The notes below the pieces were generated by a model. It was not told the DNA's origin. It did no database searches and saw nothing but the letters and a program-made list of their open reading frames with translations. Both the position numbers and the translations under genes were made by a program. 60,787 bases of DNA, taken from the NCBI RefSeq assembly GCF_016107555.1, contig NZ_JABASU010000018.1, positions 1-60,787 on the forward strand, given 5' to 3'. Below are positions 1 to 11,245 of the stretch, in pieces. Position 1 is the first letter of the stretch. Each line of letters starts with the position of its first letter. The DNA comes from Psychrobacter celer. Lineage in GTDB: Bacteria; Pseudomonadota; Gammaproteobacteria; Pseudomonadales; Moraxellaceae.

Positions 1-11
1 ATTGAGTAGTG

Positions 12-43
12 AAAAGCCATCCTTTATAGGGTGGCTTTTTTTT
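12..43 (+). terminator. Rho-independent terminator of an upstream gene
   Basis: An AAAAGCCA / TGGCTTTT stem with a short loop is followed by a run of T. It ends a transcription unit that lies left of the window and separates it from the acetyltransferase gene. Confidence 0.8.
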
Positions 44-86
44 GGGCGCTTATAGGTGTTATGGGGTTTATTGGAAAGGGGGCGGC

Positions 87-578
87 ATGACTGTAATACA
101 AATTTTGTCAAAAGACACTCAAGACTTTAAGGAAGTGGTGCAAGCGGTAGCTGCTATCGAGTCTATCGTCCAGCCGCAGGATGCGTGGTCGTATCAGGCG
201 ATGATTGATTTATTTGAGCAAGACAGTGTCCATCTGCTGATCGCTTATGAGTCAGCAGAGTCGGCTGCAGCCGTGCAAGGTTACTGCCTATATCAAAGCG
301 TCTTTGAACAAGCAGAAATTTTACGCATTGGCACTCATCCTGATTATCAGCGCCGCGGGCTTGCGTCGCAAATTTTTGCGCAGTTACACTTAGCGCTGAG
401 AGATAAACAAGTAGAGAGCCTGTTATTAGAGGTGCGAGCGGACAACGCGCCTGCGATTGCGCTATATAAGCAGCAAGGCTTTGAGGTGATCCATCAGCGT
501 AAAAACTATTACCAGCTAGCCCAAAAGCCAGCTGTCGATGCCCTGATCATGCAGCTGACTTATCGTGATTTTAAATGA
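87..578 (+). CDS. rimI: RimI-like GNAT N-acetyltransferase
   Basis: A 163-residue GNAT-fold acetyltransferase. The acetyl-CoA loop is visible as HPDYQRRGLAS (residues about 94-104), and the C-terminal VRADNAPAIALYKQQGFEV stretch is typical of RimI, which acetylates the N-terminal Ala of ribosomal protein S18. I use the ATG at 87 because it follows a purine-rich GGAAAGGGGG stretch. A longer reading from a TTG at 42 would begin in the T-tract of the terminator. The gene stands alone between that terminator and a convergent merR gene. The RimI assignment rests on the family signature; another GNAT substrate is possible. Confidence 0.82.
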   Translation: MTVIQILSKDTQDFKEVVQAVAAIESIVQPQDAWSYQAMIDLFEQDSVHLLIAYESAESAAAVQGYCLYQSVFEQAEILRIGTHPDYQRRGLASQIFAQLHLALRDKQVESLLLEVRADNAPAIALYKQQGFEVIHQRKNYYQLAQKPAVDALIMQLTYRDFK

Positions 579-627
579 TGGGTAGATGATATGTAATGCG
601 CTTGTTTAGCAATGCAGCTGTGCAACC

Positions 628-1065
628 TTACAGGTCTGTGGGGAGTTTTCTTTTGCAAACGTCGACGTTGGGTTTGTAGTCACTGTCTGCTTTCATGCGC
701 TCAAGCACCTCAATGCGCTCGGTGAGCAGCTCAACCATGACATTGATATTGGCTTGTTGTTTTTTTACTTGTGCCAGTTTTTGCTGTGTGAGGAGTAATT
801 GTAGGTCGATGTCTAATTGGCCATCATAATAATCATTGAGGCTGTCTCTGATTTCGGTGAGTGTAAAACCGATGGCTTGCGCGCTTTTTATCAGCTCAAT
901 ACGTTCAACACATTCAGGATGAAACTCAGTATATAGCCGTGAGCCTGCCTGACGTTTGCGCGATCTGAGTAGGCCTAGCTGGTCATAGTGACGCACCGTG
1001 TCTTTGGTGGTATTGGCTTTGGCAGCCAGTTTTCCAATTAACAAAAATGAGGTATCAAGTGCCAT
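628..1065 (-). CDS. MerR-family transcriptional regulator
   Basis: A 145-residue regulator with an N-terminal winged helix-turn-helix (IGKLAAKANTTKDTVRHYDQLGLL, residues about 10-33), the usual MerR wing (SRLYTEFHPECVERIELIKSAQAIGFTL) and a C-terminal dimerisation helix. Cysteines occur near residues 51 and 137. The paired C-terminal metal-binding cysteines of CueR or ZntR are absent, so the inducer cannot be named. The gene starts 21 bp after the aat stop on the same strand, so it is probably the last gene of a trxB-aat-merR unit. MerR proteins bind their own or neighbouring promoters and twist the -35/-10 spacer. Confidence 0.8.
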   Translation of the reverse strand: MALDTSFLLIGKLAAKANTTKDTVRHYDQLGLLRSRKRQAGSRLYTEFHPECVERIELIKSAQAIGFTLTEIRDSLNDYYDGQLDIDLQLLLTQQKLAQVKKQQANINVMVELLTERIEVLERMKADSDYKPNVDVCKRKLPTDL

Positions 1066-1086
1066 AATAATCTCAAAAGTGGGGCG

Positions 1087-1881
1087 CTATTTGCCGCTTT
1101 GCCAAGGGTGTGGTGTATCAAGCAGCGAGACTGCTAGCGGTTGGTGGGAGTCACTGTGCCAATGCTCAGTACCACTTACGAGCAAGCTATCTAACTGATG
1201 CAAAAAGTCAGCACGAGGTAAGGTGGTGGCGCCCAAGCTCATGAGGTGCTCGTTTGGCAATTGGCAATCGACCAGTGCGACCTGACTTTGCTCGCATAAA
1301 CGCATTAAACCCCAAAACGCCATCTTGGATGCGTTTGACGCACGGTGAAACATCGATTCTCCAAAATAAATACCGCCCAGCTTTAGACCATATAGACCGC
1401 CAACGAGCGTGCCTTGTTCATCCCATACCTCGATACTATGGGCAAAGCCTTGGGCATGTAGCTTGCCATAAGCGTCGATCATCTCTTGATGAATCCAAGT
1501 ATGCTCGCCTTCAGGCAGACCATTGCTACGCGGTAAGCTACAAGCATGGATGACTTCGTCAAACGCTTGATTGAGGGTGAGTTGCCAGCGCTCTTTTTTG
1601 GCCTGACGGCGCAACGACTTACTGGGTATATACTCAGCCGGCACCATGACGCAGCGCGGCTCAGGACACCACCACGCGATAGGCTCGTCTTCATTAAACC
1701 AAGGAAACAGCCCCTGCGCATAAGCAGAGATGAGCGTCTCGGAGGCCAAATCACCACCCAGCGCCACGATGCCGATGCCATCAGGGTCGATGGTGGCGGG
1801 GTTGGGAAAGTCATAACGCCCAAGACTTTTTAGGGTCTCAGGCGTGATGGGATTATGGTTTTGTTGCCAAAGATGACTCAT
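1087..1881 (-). CDS. aat: Leucyl/phenylalanyl-tRNA-protein transferase
   Basis: Aat moves Leu or Phe from its aminoacyl-tRNA onto the N-terminal Arg or Lys of proteins, marking them for ClpS/ClpAP (N-end rule). The 264-residue product has the family hallmarks FPNPATIDPDGIGIVALGGDL, AYAQGLFPWFNEDEPIAWW, EHTWIHQEMIDAY and GGLYGLKLGGIYFGESMFHRASNASKMA. Its ATG directly abuts the trxB stop codon, so the two are co-transcribed and probably translationally coupled. The trxB-aat neighbourhood is also known in Escherichia coli. Confidence 0.96.
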   Translation of the reverse strand: MSHLWQQNHNPITPETLKSLGRYDFPNPATIDPDGIGIVALGGDLASETLISAYAQGLFPWFNEDEPIAWWCPEPRCVMVPAEYIPSKSLRRQAKKERWQLTLNQAFDEVIHACSLPRSNGLPEGEHTWIHQEMIDAYGKLHAQGFAHSIEVWDEQGTLVGGLYGLKLGGIYFGESMFHRASNASKMAFWGLMRLCEQSQVALVDCQLPNEHLMSLGATTLPRADFLHQLDSLLVSGTEHWHSDSHQPLAVSLLDTPHPWQSGK

Positions 1882-3457
<1,576 letters not shown>

Positions 3458-6400
3458 GTGATATCAGCACCGCTAATTGAGTATTTAAAAAAAGGAATAT
3501 TTACCCTGCTTGGGTTAATACTGACCGTTTATCTGTTTGTCATTTTGATGACGTATACGGGTAATGACCCTAGCTGGTCGCATATCAGCAGCGATATGAC
3601 CACGATCAACAATATGGGCGGTAAAACTGGTGCATGGTTGTCAGATTTGCTGTATCGGTTTTTTGGTTTTGGCGCGTGGTGGCTACTGGCGTTTATGGTC
3701 TATGAGTCCATCTTGATTTGGTGGGACAATAAGCCAACATTTTGGCTGATGCGCTTGGTCGCTTATGTGTTTTTGTTATTAAGTGCCAGTGCGCTGTTTG
3801 CTCAATTGGTCGCGCTGGTGCAGCAGGTTGCAGATCCTGTGGCCACTGAACTAGAAGGCGTGGCGGGCGGTATCATCGGCCTTGAGCTTCAAGCCCGTTT
3901 GGCGCAGCTATTATCGCAGTGGGGGAGTGTGGTGTTTTTGACCGTGTTTGTCACCATCACTGCAACCTTTGCGTTTAATATTCACTGGCTGAGCATTTAT
4001 CAAAAAATCACCACGCTGGCTTGGCTAGGCTCAGGGGTCAAAAACAAAGAGGCGGCCGCTGTTGATGAGCAAGCGGGCAAGCAGTACAGCGCTGCTGGGT
4101 ATAGTGATGACCAACAGGCGCTCAAAACACCAGCAGCATCAGAGCACGAGCAGCTAGCATTAGAGCTGCCCACTGCTGATGCTACGGATGGCGCACAGTC
4201 TGCGGATAAAAGTGGCCGATTTGGCAATGTGTTGTCCGAGTTTTTGACCACATCAGGACTGGCTGATAGTGTCAAAGCCTCGGTGGCTGCCGCGACACAA
4301 GCTGCAAAAGCGACTACATCGCCTGACAGCGTAGCGCCGCCTGCCATGCCGACGCAGTCGAGCGCCGAGCCGCAAAGCCCCGTAGCTGCTGCCAAAAGTG
4401 GCGCGGTCAGTGCCAGCGATGCAGCCGCGGCGACGGCCACCCCTGTGATGACTCGCAAAGTAGAGCCAAGCTTTGCATGGAATGATGCGAGCACGGTGGA
4501 TGATTTATTGGCCAGCGAGCAGGCGCACTACCATACTGATGGTAGCTTTGTTGCTGGCGATAGCTATATGGCAGATACGACCGACGATATCTCTGAGACT
4601 GCATCTACCGTATCCGCCTCTTATGACAATAGTAATGAAACGCTAGATAATGAGGCGACCTCTGTAACGTCAGCTATAGAGACTCCCGATACTGATGATA
4701 CGGCAACTGACGATGTCGATACCTTGGCTGAGGCATGGTTGGCAGAACACGCAGAGACGCTCACTCCTGATACTGCAGCAGTCGATGACGTCGTATATAA
4801 GGAATCGACGTCAGATGCTGCCGCGCCCAGCTCCGTATCTATGGAGAGTCCGGCAGCTGGTAGACCAGCGGCAGAGGCAAGAGAAGCAATCGTATCACAT
4901 AGCTCAGAGGTAGAGCCTGTCGAGCCATCATTCAGCTCGGCGTCTAACACGCAACCCTCTGCTGTAGAGCCTACCTCAGAAGTCGCTACCGCTACTGCAG
5001 ACACCGCGGATATGACCCCGACCAACACGCCGCCTGCCAACCCCAAACAAGCACCAACAGTGGCGGCGCTGACACCAGAAACATCTACCAAGCCTGCGGT
5101 GAGCTTTGCGGTACCAGAGGGAGATAGTAGCAATCATATCACCGATATGATGCCAGATGATGATGCAGAGACAGTTGCAGCCGTCATGCCAGATATCAGT
5201 GATGATGCCGCATTTAGTAAAAAGTCACGCTCAATGCAAACAGCAGCATATCGTAATAGCCTCACGCCGATACCTGAGATGTCTATCTTGGACAAGCCAG
5301 ACCCTGAGCGTAAGCCCAGCTATACCGTCGCAGAGCTTGAGCAGTTATCTGAGTTATTAGAGATTAAGCTGCAGGAGTTCAATGTCAAAGCAAGCGTGGT
5401 GAATGCCATACCAGGGCCGGTGGTGACCCGCTTTGAAGTCGAGTTGGCACCAGGCGTCAAAGCCAGTAAAGTCACGGGTATCTCGCGAGATTTGGCGCGC
5501 TCGCTATCGATGGCGTCTTTGCGTGTGGTCGAGGTGATCCCAGGCAAGCCTTATATCGGTATCGAAGTACCCAATAAAAAACGCGAAATGGTGCGTCTGA
5601 TTGAGCTGCTTAATACGGAAACATACAAAGACCCTAAAGCGCAGGTTAGCATGGCGATGGGTAAAGATATCGGTGGCAATCCGATCATCACCGATCTTGC
5701 ACGGGCGCCGCACATGCTGGTCGCCGGCACCACAGGCTCTGGTAAGTCGGTACTGGTCAACTCCATGCTACTGTCCATGCTTCTCAAATATACCCCCAAT
5801 GAGCTGCGCCTGATTTTGATTGACCCAAAGCAGCTTGAGCTTGCCAACTACAATGATATCCCGCATCTACTGACGCCAGTGGTCACTGACATGACTGAAG
5901 CGGCCAGTAGCCTCTCGTGGTGCGTGGCGGAGATGGAGCGCCGCTATCAGCTCATGAGCCTGCTGAAGGTACGTAAGCTGGGCGAATTTAATAAAAAAGT
6001 CGTCGCCGCCGAAAAAGCAGGCAAGCCTATTATCGATCCGCTATGGCGACCCAACGACAGCGTCAGTATGAGCCAAGCGCCTAAGCTCAAGACATTACCG
6101 ATGATTGTGATTGTCGCAGATGAGTTTGCTGATATGATTATGCAGGTCGGTAAACAGGCCGAAGAGCTGATCACGCGGTTGGCACAAAAGTCACGCGCGG
6201 CTGGTATTCATTTGATGCTCGCCACTCAGCGTCCGTCAGTCGACGTCATTACCGGTTTGATCAAAGCCAATATTCCAGTGCGAGCCGCCCTCCGTGTGAA
6301 CTCAAAGGTCGATTCGCGTACCATCTTGGATAGTGGCGGTGCAGAGGACATGCTGGGCAACGGCGATATGTTGTTTTTAGGGCCAGGACAGATTGAGCCG

Positions 6401-6739
6401 GATCGTGTGCATGGCGCTTACGTCAGTGACGAAGAGGTCAACCGTGTCTGTGACGCATGGCGTGAGCGCGGCGCACCCGACTATATTGACAACATGGCGG
6501 GGAACTTTGAGCTATCTAGCCCTGGCGGCGGTAGTACTGGCAATGCGTCGGGTGAAGACGACGACTTATACGATGAGGCAGTCGCCTTTATCATGGAAAC
6601 GCGCAAAGTATCAGCCTCTAGTATTCAGCGTAAATTTAGTATCGGCTATAACCGCGCCGCTCGTATTGTTGACTCCATGGAGGAGGCTGGGCTGGTCAGC
6701 TCGATGGGCAAAAGCGGCAAGCGTGAGCTGTTGATGTGA
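3458..6739 (+). CDS. ftsK: DNA translocase FtsK
   Basis: A divisome-anchored DNA pump that clears chromosome termini from the septum and activates XerCD at dif. The 1093-residue protein has four N-terminal membrane helices (within residues 10-175), a long Ala/Ser/Thr/Asp-rich linker (about 185-600), then the alpha/beta motor with Walker A GTTGSGKS (about 757-764) and Walker B LILIDPK (about 786-792). The C-terminal winged-helix gamma domain (YDEAVAFIMETRKVSASSIQRKFSIGYNRAARIVDSMEE, split here as YDEAVAFIMETRK then SASSIQRKFSIGYNRAA) reads KOPS and contacts XerD. The start is GTG, preceded by AAGGCAG. A strong terminator follows at 6766. Confidence 0.96.
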   Translation: MISAPLIEYLKKGIFTLLGLILTVYLFVILMTYTGNDPSWSHISSDMTTINNMGGKTGAWLSDLLYRFFGFGAWWLLAFMVYESILIWWDNKPTFWLMRLVAYVFLLLSASALFAQLVALVQQVADPVATELEGVAGGIIGLELQARLAQLLSQWGSVVFLTVFVTITATFAFNIHWLSIYQKITTLAWLGSGVKNKEAAAVDEQAGKQYSAAGYSDDQQALKTPAASEHEQLALELPTADATDGAQSADKSGRFGNVLSEFLTTSGLADSVKASVAAATQAAKATTSPDSVAPPAMPTQSSAEPQSPVAAAKSGAVSASDAAAATATPVMTRKVEPSFAWNDASTVDDLLASEQAHYHTDGSFVAGDSYMADTTDDISETASTVSASYDNSNETLDNEATSVTSAIETPDTDDTATDDVDTLAEAWLAEHAETLTPDTAAVDDVVYKESTSDAAAPSSVSMESPAAGRPAAEAREAIVSHSSEVEPVEPSFSSASNTQPSAVEPTSEVATATADTADMTPTNTPPANPKQAPTVAALTPETSTKPAVSFAVPEGDSSNHITDMMPDDDAETVAAVMPDISDDAAFSKKSRSMQTAAYRNSLTPIPEMSILDKPDPERKPSYTVAELEQLSELLEIKLQEFNVKASVVNAIPGPVVTRFEVELAPGVKASKVTGISRDLARSLSMASLRVVEVIPGKPYIGIEVPNKKREMVRLIELLNTETYKDPKAQVSMAMGKDIGGNPIITDLARAPHMLVAGTTGSGKSVLVNSMLLSMLLKYTPNELRLILIDPKQLELANYNDIPHLLTPVVTDMTEAASSLSWCVAEMERRYQLMSLLKVRKLGEFNKKVVAAEKAGKPIIDPLWRPNDSVSMSQAPKLKTLPMIVIVADEFADMIMQVGKQAEELITRLAQKSRAAGIHLMLATQRPSVDVITGLIKANIPVRAALRVNSKVDSRTILDSGGAEDMLGNGDMLFLGPGQIEPDRVHGAYVSDEEVNRVCDAWRERGAPDYIDNMAGNFELSSPGGGSTGNASGEDDDLYDEAVAFIMETRKVSASSIQRKFSIGYNRAARIVDSMEEAGLVSSMGKSGKRELLM

Positions 6740-6765
6740 TGAACAGTGTGAGTTTGATTGAGTGA

Positions 6766-6801
6766 CAAAAAGCGAGTTACAGTAAGTAGCTCGCTTTTTT
6801 T
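6766..6801 (+). terminator. Terminator after ftsK
   Basis: AAAAAGCGAG and CTCGCTTTTTT form a stem with a 13-nt loop and a T run, 27 bp after the ftsK stop. Confidence 0.85.
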
Positions 6802-6998
6802 ATGAGCGTTTGTAGCACAGTCATATTATTGGCAAAGTTGCCCGCATAAAGCGGCACAGTGATAGGTATTAGTGTCAAGCATAAATTCATGGTCTGGTAT
6901 GGAGTGAACACAGCAGTGTCGATAAGGTGGTTACTATTGAAGCGATGAAACCGATATACTAAAAGTGATAAATAACTTAAGAACAAGGAAGCTCGGTT

Positions 6999-8492
6999 AT
7001 GTTTAAAGAATACACCCAGTATGATGCGATAGCGCTAGCGGCATTGGTCAATGCCGGAGAGGTCAGCGCAAGAGAGCTGCTGGATGCGGCTATCTATCAA
7101 GCCAATAAGCTCAACCCTAAGCTAAATGCCATCATTCATCGTTTTGATGAGCGTGCCTATCACGCAGCGGCGCAAGGCCTACCGGCAGGCGCGTTTACAG
7201 GCGTGCCTTACTTGCTCAAAGATTTGTCGTTTAGCTTTGAGGGAGAGCCTGTCACGATGGGCAGCCGTAGTGTCAATATTGTCTCAAAAGACGACAGCGA
7301 AATCGTCAAGCGTATGAAAGCCACTGGCGTCAATACCTTTGGCAAGACCAATACCCCTGAGTTTGGGTTGATCATCACCACCGAGCCCAAGGCGCATGGC
7401 GCAACGCATAATCCCTTTAAAAAAGGCTACAGTGCTGGCGGCTCCTCAGGCGGTAGTGCAGCGGCGGTGGCAAGCGGTATTGTACCGATGGCAGGCGCTG
7501 GTGATGGTGGCGGCTCGATACGCTTTCCTGCGGCGTGGTGCGGCGCGTTTGGCTTAAAGCCTAGCCGTGGCCGTAACCCCATGGGCCCGACATTTGGGGA
7601 GGGCTGGGAAGGCGCTGTCGCCGATCATGTGATTACCCGCTCCGTTCGCGATAGTGCCGCGATGCTCGATGCCACCAGTGGCGCTGAGATTGGCGCGCCC
7701 TTTATCATTGCGCCGCCAGAGGGGTCGTTTTTGCAGGCTGCGATGCGCGCACCGCGGCAGCTGACCATTGCGCTACATCAGCAGCCACTGATCGCAGGTA
7801 CGGTGGTGGACAAGGAAGTGCTGGCGGTCCTTGAACAAACCGCCAAGCAGTTAGAGGCCATGGGGCATCGCGTGGTGCCTGCCGAGCCTAACATCGATAT
7901 CGAGCAATTTTGGCATGATTTTATGGTTGTGGTGTGCGCCCATACAGCATTTACCATCGATAATATCGAGCGTGATTTTGGGCCGCAGCATATCAAAAAA
8001 CTAGAGCCACAAACCTACAATATGGCGCTTTTGGGTCGTTCCTTATCAGCGGTAGACTTGGCGCATGCCAAACACGGCTGGCATCACAGTCAATATCAGA
8101 CAGGCTTATTACTAGAAGAGTACGATATGATTTTGTGTCCGACCGTACCGACACCAGCGGTCAAGCATGGCGTACTACCGCCTAGCCGTATGGATGAGAT
8201 GCTGATGCGTAGCGCAGAGCTGCTCAATAAAGGCATAGATATGGGGAAATACGCCTTTAGCTCAGGCATGATAGAAAAGCTGAGCCAGCCTGTGTTGAGT
8301 AAGATGGCTTTTACCTTACTAGCTAATGTCACAGGTTTGCCCGCGATGTCACTGCCGGTAGGCATGAGCAAAAAAGGCTTGCCGATTGGTATGCAGCTGA
8401 TCGGACGGATGAATGATGAGGCGACGTTGTTTAGTATCGCAGGTGAGATGGAGCGTGCAGGGCTGTTTACGAAGTCAGCGTTTGAGAAGTAG
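6999..8492 (+). CDS. Amidase-signature family hydrolase
   Basis: A 497-residue amidase-signature enzyme with a complete Ser-cisSer-Lys triad: Lys74 in PYLLKDLS, cis-Ser about 149 in [15 protein letters not shown], and nucleophile Ser173 in [15 protein letters not shown]. These enzymes hydrolyse carboxamides. Overall it resembles the 6-aminohexanoate-cyclic-dimer hydrolase (NylA-like) branch more than GatA. It lies alone with no gatB/gatC partner, so the tRNA-dependent amidotransferase role is unlikely. AAGGAAG precedes the ATG. The natural substrate cannot be read from the sequence. Confidence 0.88.
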   Translation: MFKEYTQYDAIALAALVNAGEVSARELLDAAIYQANKLNPKLNAIIHRFDERAYHAAAQGLPAGAFTGVPYLLKDLSFSFEGEPVTMGSRSVNIVSKDDSEIVKRMKATGVNTFGKTNTPEFGLIITTEPKAHGATHNPFKKGYSAGGSSGGSAAAVASGIVPMAGAGDGGGSIRFPAAWCGAFGLKPSRGRNPMGPTFGEGWEGAVADHVITRSVRDSAAMLDATSGAEIGAPFIIAPPEGSFLQAAMRAPRQLTIALHQQPLIAGTVVDKEVLAVLEQTAKQLEAMGHRVVPAEPNIDIEQFWHDFMVVVCAHTAFTIDNIERDFGPQHIKKLEPQTYNMALLGRSLSAVDLAHAKHGWHHSQYQTGLLLEEYDMILCPTVPTPAVKHGVLPPSRMDEMLMRSAELLNKGIDMGKYAFSSGMIEKLSQPVLSKMAFTLLANVTGLPAMSLPVGMSKKGLPIGMQLIGRMNDEATLFSIAGEMERAGLFTKSAFEK

Positions 8493-8540
8493 CTCAAGCT
8501 ATTCAAAACAACGTCGTCAAAACGCAGCAGCTAAGACACC

Positions 8541-9431
8541 TTAGTCGAAGCGATAAATATCCATACCTAAGCTATGGTGCGCCATGCTTTGATGTATCAC
8601 TGAGACGCGCTGGCCGGCACCCAAGGCAAAAAACAGTGGCAACAGATGCTCATCACTAGGATGGATGTCTTTATAATTGGGATAACGCTGCCAATCAAGA
8701 GCGCTTGGAATGTCGGTTTTGAGCTGCTTGAGTAGCCATATTTTAAAACTATTGGCGCTCTGATCGATGCTGTCCGCCTGCCAGCGCAGGGCTTGCAAGT
8801 TATGAGTGATATTGCCTGAGCCGATGATCAGTATCTGCTCATCACGCAAACTCGCCAGCTGCGCCCCTAACTGATAGCAGGCGAGACTGTCATAATGCTG
8901 CGGCAAAGAAATCTGTACGATCGGAATAGTGGCTTCTGGATACAGATGTTTGAGCGGCGCCCAGACGCCATGATCAGAGGCGCGCATGGGGTTTAGTCTG
9001 CAGGTAATACCGCGCGCGCTGAGCTGCTGCGCAAGCGACTCGGCAAGCAGCGGATGACCTGCGGCAGGGTATTGTATCTCATACAGCTCAGCGCCAAACC
9101 CAGAAAAATCATGCCAAGTCTTTGGCTGAGGATTGCTGCTGATCTCAAGCTTTGCTGATTGCCAATGTGCCGACATAATAACGATGGCACGCGGCACAGG
9201 CAGGTTTTGGCCGATACGCGCCAAGGCACTGGTCGTCGCTGACTGCTCTGTGGCTAGGCTTGGCGCGCCGTGCGAGACAAATAGCGCAGGCAGCTTTGCG
9301 TGCTTAGAGAGGGTAGAAGTATCGGGCCACGCATCAGCGGCACTAATGGGCGCTGACGTGTGGCTGCCTGATGGTTGCTGCTCGGCGCTCGGCGCCATAG
9401 CAGTAAGTGCTGTGTTTTTTGGATGAGTCAT
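8541..9431 (-). CDS. DODA-type extradiol dioxygenase (YgiD-like)
   Basis: A 296-residue member of the class III extradiol dioxygenase / 4,5-DOPA dioxygenase family, which opens catechol rings with a non-haem metal. Visible motifs include LPALFVSHGAPSL (first His near residue 54), IVIMSAHWQS, RASDHGVWAPLKHLYPEA, IIGSGNITHNL and HPSDEHLLPLFFALGAG, which carry the conserved His ligands. The first 46 residues are low-complexity and outside the family core, so a later start such as the Met near residue 12 is possible. It is convergent with the amidase gene. The physiological catechol is unknown. Confidence 0.85.
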   Translation of the reverse strand: MTHPKNTALTAMAPSAEQQPSGSHTSAPISAADAWPDTSTLSKHAKLPALFVSHGAPSLATEQSATTSALARIGQNLPVPRAIVIMSAHWQSAKLEISSNPQPKTWHDFSGFGAELYEIQYPAAGHPLLAESLAQQLSARGITCRLNPMRASDHGVWAPLKHLYPEATIPIVQISLPQHYDSLACYQLGAQLASLRDEQILIIGSGNITHNLQALRWQADSIDQSANSFKIWLLKQLKTDIPSALDWQRYPNYKDIHPSDEHLLPLFFALGAGQRVSVIHQSMAHHSLGMDIYRFD

Positions 9432-9514
9432 GTAGCGTTTATTAGGGCTTGCAGCGATATTTCAATCCTGCCTGTCTGTTATCCTACCAAAAGCCTGATC
9501 TGTCTTGTGAGTAT

Positions 9515-10003
9515 TTAGTTGCCACGATGATAGGGGTGGTTGTGATTGATGCTCATGGCGCGGTAGAGCTGCTCCATCAATACCACGCGTACCAGTGGAT
9601 GCGGCAGTGTCAGCGCCGATAGTGACCATTTGACATCGGCCTTTGCCAACACTTCTGGCGACACGCCATCAGCGCCGCCAATGACCAGCGCGATATCATC
9701 GCCTTGCTGCATCGAGTCTGCCAGTTTTTCCGCCAGCCCTTCTGTCGAGAGCATCTTACCTTTGACATCTAGTACCCACAGTTGCTCGCGGCTGGATGCT
9801 TGGTGAGCGGCCAATATGGCTTGTCCTTCTTGCTCGCGGTACTGAGCGAGGTTGGCTTTAGAAGGGTTCTTTGCCCGCTTTGCTGCCGCTATCTCGACAA
9901 TCTCAGTACTGAGCATGGGCTGAATACGTTTAAAGTACTCATCAAAACCAGTTTGTACCCATTTTGGCATCTTAGTGCCTACGGCCAAGATTCTTACCTT
10001 CAT
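9515..10003 (-). CDS. rlmH: 23S rRNA pseudouridine-1915 N3-methyltransferase RlmH
   Basis: RlmH is a SPOUT methyltransferase that methylates pseudouridine 1915 in helix 69 of 23S rRNA. The 162-residue reading starts at MKVRILAVGTKMPKWV and shows the conserved DVKGK, FVIGG-type segment (IALVIGGADG) and the knot-forming C-terminus LPHPLVRVVLMEQLYRAMSI ending NHPYHRGN. A longer frame from 10084 adds a hydrophobic 27-residue extension absent from the family, so I start at 10003. In many genomes rsfS precedes rlmH; here it stands alone. Confidence 0.95.
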   Translation of the reverse strand: MKVRILAVGTKMPKWVQTGFDEYFKRIQPMLSTEIVEIAAAKRAKNPSKANLAQYREQEGQAILAAHQASSREQLWVLDVKGKMLSTEGLAEKLADSMQQGDDIALVIGGADGVSPEVLAKADVKWSLSALTLPHPLVRVVLMEQLYRAMSINHNHPYHRGN

Positions 10004-10031
10004 ATGATGTACCAATTCGATAATTAAAAAA

Positions 10032-10061
10032 TATAACAAAAGAGAATGTAACAAAAGAATT
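10032..10061. repeat. Imperfect 15-bp tandem duplication upstream of rlmH
   Basis: TATAACAAAAGAGAA is followed directly by TGTAACAAAAGAATT, about 30 bp upstream of the rlmH start. A further GTAACAAAC lies nearby at 10078. It belongs to the short-tandem-duplication pattern seen across this window. Confidence 0.75.
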
Positions 10062-10125
10062 CTACGCTTAAGATATTGTAACAAACAAGCCTTTTACCTC
10101 GCATTTTTTTGTGCTTTACTAGCGT

Positions 10126-10154
10126 TTGACAAACAGTTGTTCTTTCTATTTATT
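10126..10154 (+). promoter_or_regulatory. Candidate sigma-70 promoter for the DUF2147 gene
   Basis: A perfect -35 TTGACA (10126-10131) is followed after 17 bp by TTTATT (4 of 6 matches to TATAAT), giving a leader of about 55 nt before the DUF2147 start at 10218. Confidence 0.5.
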
Positions 10155-10217
10155 TTTTAGTTCTCACTTATGTGACTACACATTCAGGTAGACCGTTTTT
10201 AACGAAAGGAGTCGTTT

Positions 10218-10664
10218 ATGAACCGTATTACAGCCAGTACGCTCACTCTTATGGCAGGAGCCTTATTGTCCATATCTGCGCAAGCAGCCTCACTAGATGG
10301 TACACAGTGGCAAACCATCGATGATAAGACAGGGGAGAAAAAAGCCATCATTCAGCTAAATGAAAGAGGTGGTAAGGTCTCAGGTAAAATTATTAAGGTG
10401 CTTAATAAAGAAAAAGCCAAAGCCGTCTGTACTAAATGTCCTGGTAATCTTAAAAACCAGCCAGTGGAAGGCTTGCAGATTTTGACCGGTCTCAAGGCAG
10501 AGGGCAACAACCAATGGAGCGACGGTAAGCTGGTCGATCCTGAGTCTGGCAAAGTGTATTCAGGAAAAATCACCTTAAGTGACAATGGTCAAAGTCTTGA
10601 TCTGCGCGGTTATGTCGGCACGCCATTGTTTGGCCGCTCACAGACGTGGCAACGCATCAAATAG
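10218..10664 (+). CDS. Secreted DUF2147 protein
   Basis: A 148-residue exported protein. A signal peptide (MNRITASTLTLMAGALLSISAQA, cut near residue 23) leads into a DUF2147 beta-rich domain: GTQWQTIDDKTGEKKAIIQL, GKVSGKIIKVL and the closing LDLRGYVGTPLFGRSQTWQRIK are characteristic. Two cysteines in CTKC near residues 74-77 could form a disulfide. The family is periplasmic and of unknown biochemical role. GAAAGGAG supplies a good ribosome-binding site. It forms its own unit, divergent from rlmH. Confidence 0.85.
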   Translation: MNRITASTLTLMAGALLSISAQAASLDGTQWQTIDDKTGEKKAIIQLNERGGKVSGKIIKVLNKEKAKAVCTKCPGNLKNQPVEGLQILTGLKAEGNNQWSDGKLVDPESGKVYSGKITLSDNGQSLDLRGYVGTPLFGRSQTWQRIK

Positions 10665-10711
10665 AATGCTTACTGCATTAGTCATCTCAAAACCAGTCGC
10701 TTCAAAACCCC

Positions 10712-11245
10712 TCACATCAAAGGCTTAATGGTTTGCGAGATAGTGTTTTCTTTGCCGTGCGTGTCATCCGTAGGTTTGGGGATAATGGTCAGCTTGGCGT
10801 CAGACTCAAAGACCACCGCTTCGACATCATCAAAGCTGTTGATACCTTGAGAGCGCATCGCACATTCTATCTCTTGACGGGTCAGGCGCTCAGACCGCAT
10901 GGCATCTGACAAAAACTGGCCTTGATAAAAGACGATACGCGGCTCTGATAAAATAAAGTTGCTAAACTGCGGTGATACCGAGGCATATTTGGTGACCAAA
11001 AACTGCAACAGATAAAGCACCAATATCGAGGAGACCCCTTCGATAAACGGAACGTCTTTGAGCAAGATGGTGCTGGCACCCAGAGACCCGATCATCACCG
11101 TGACAACCCAATCGAAGTTGTTGAGCTGCGAGGTGGAGCGTTTGCCTGAGACTTTGGTCACCAGTACGATTAAGACGTACACCATGACGCTCGTCAACAC
11201 GATACGGCCAAGCTTGTCTATATTGTCAAAAAAAATCATGTCCAT
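10712..11245 (-). CDS. YetF/DUF421-family membrane protein
   Basis: A 177-residue protein of the DUF421 (YetF-like) family: about three membrane helices in the first 90 residues (LGRIVLTSVMVYVLIVLVTKVSGKR with the conserved KxSGKR turn; the STSQLNNFDWVVTVMIGSL stretch), then a cytosolic domain with EPRIVFYQGQF, RLTRQEIECAMRSQGI and VEAVVFESDAKLTIIPK, diagnostic of DUF421. I start at 11245 because AGGAGC lies 7 nt upstream; the frame extends 9 codons further with no better signal. Molecular function is not established; Bacillus paralogues are linked to the spore coat and membrane. Confidence 0.85.
   Translation of the reverse strand: MDMIFFDNIDKLGRIVLTSVMVYVLIVLVTKVSGKRSTSQLNNFDWVVTVMIGSLGASTILLKDVPFIEGVSSILVLYLLQFLVTKYASVSPQFSNFILSEPRIVFYQGQFLSDAMRSERLTRQEIECAMRSQGINSFDDVEAVVFESDAKLTIIPKPTDDTHGKENTISQTIKPLM

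Noticed and set aside
4000..5133. Minus-strand open frames of 164 and 170 codons inside ftsK
   Set aside because: They mirror the Ala/Ser/Asp-rich FtsK linker codons and have no start signals or known homology.
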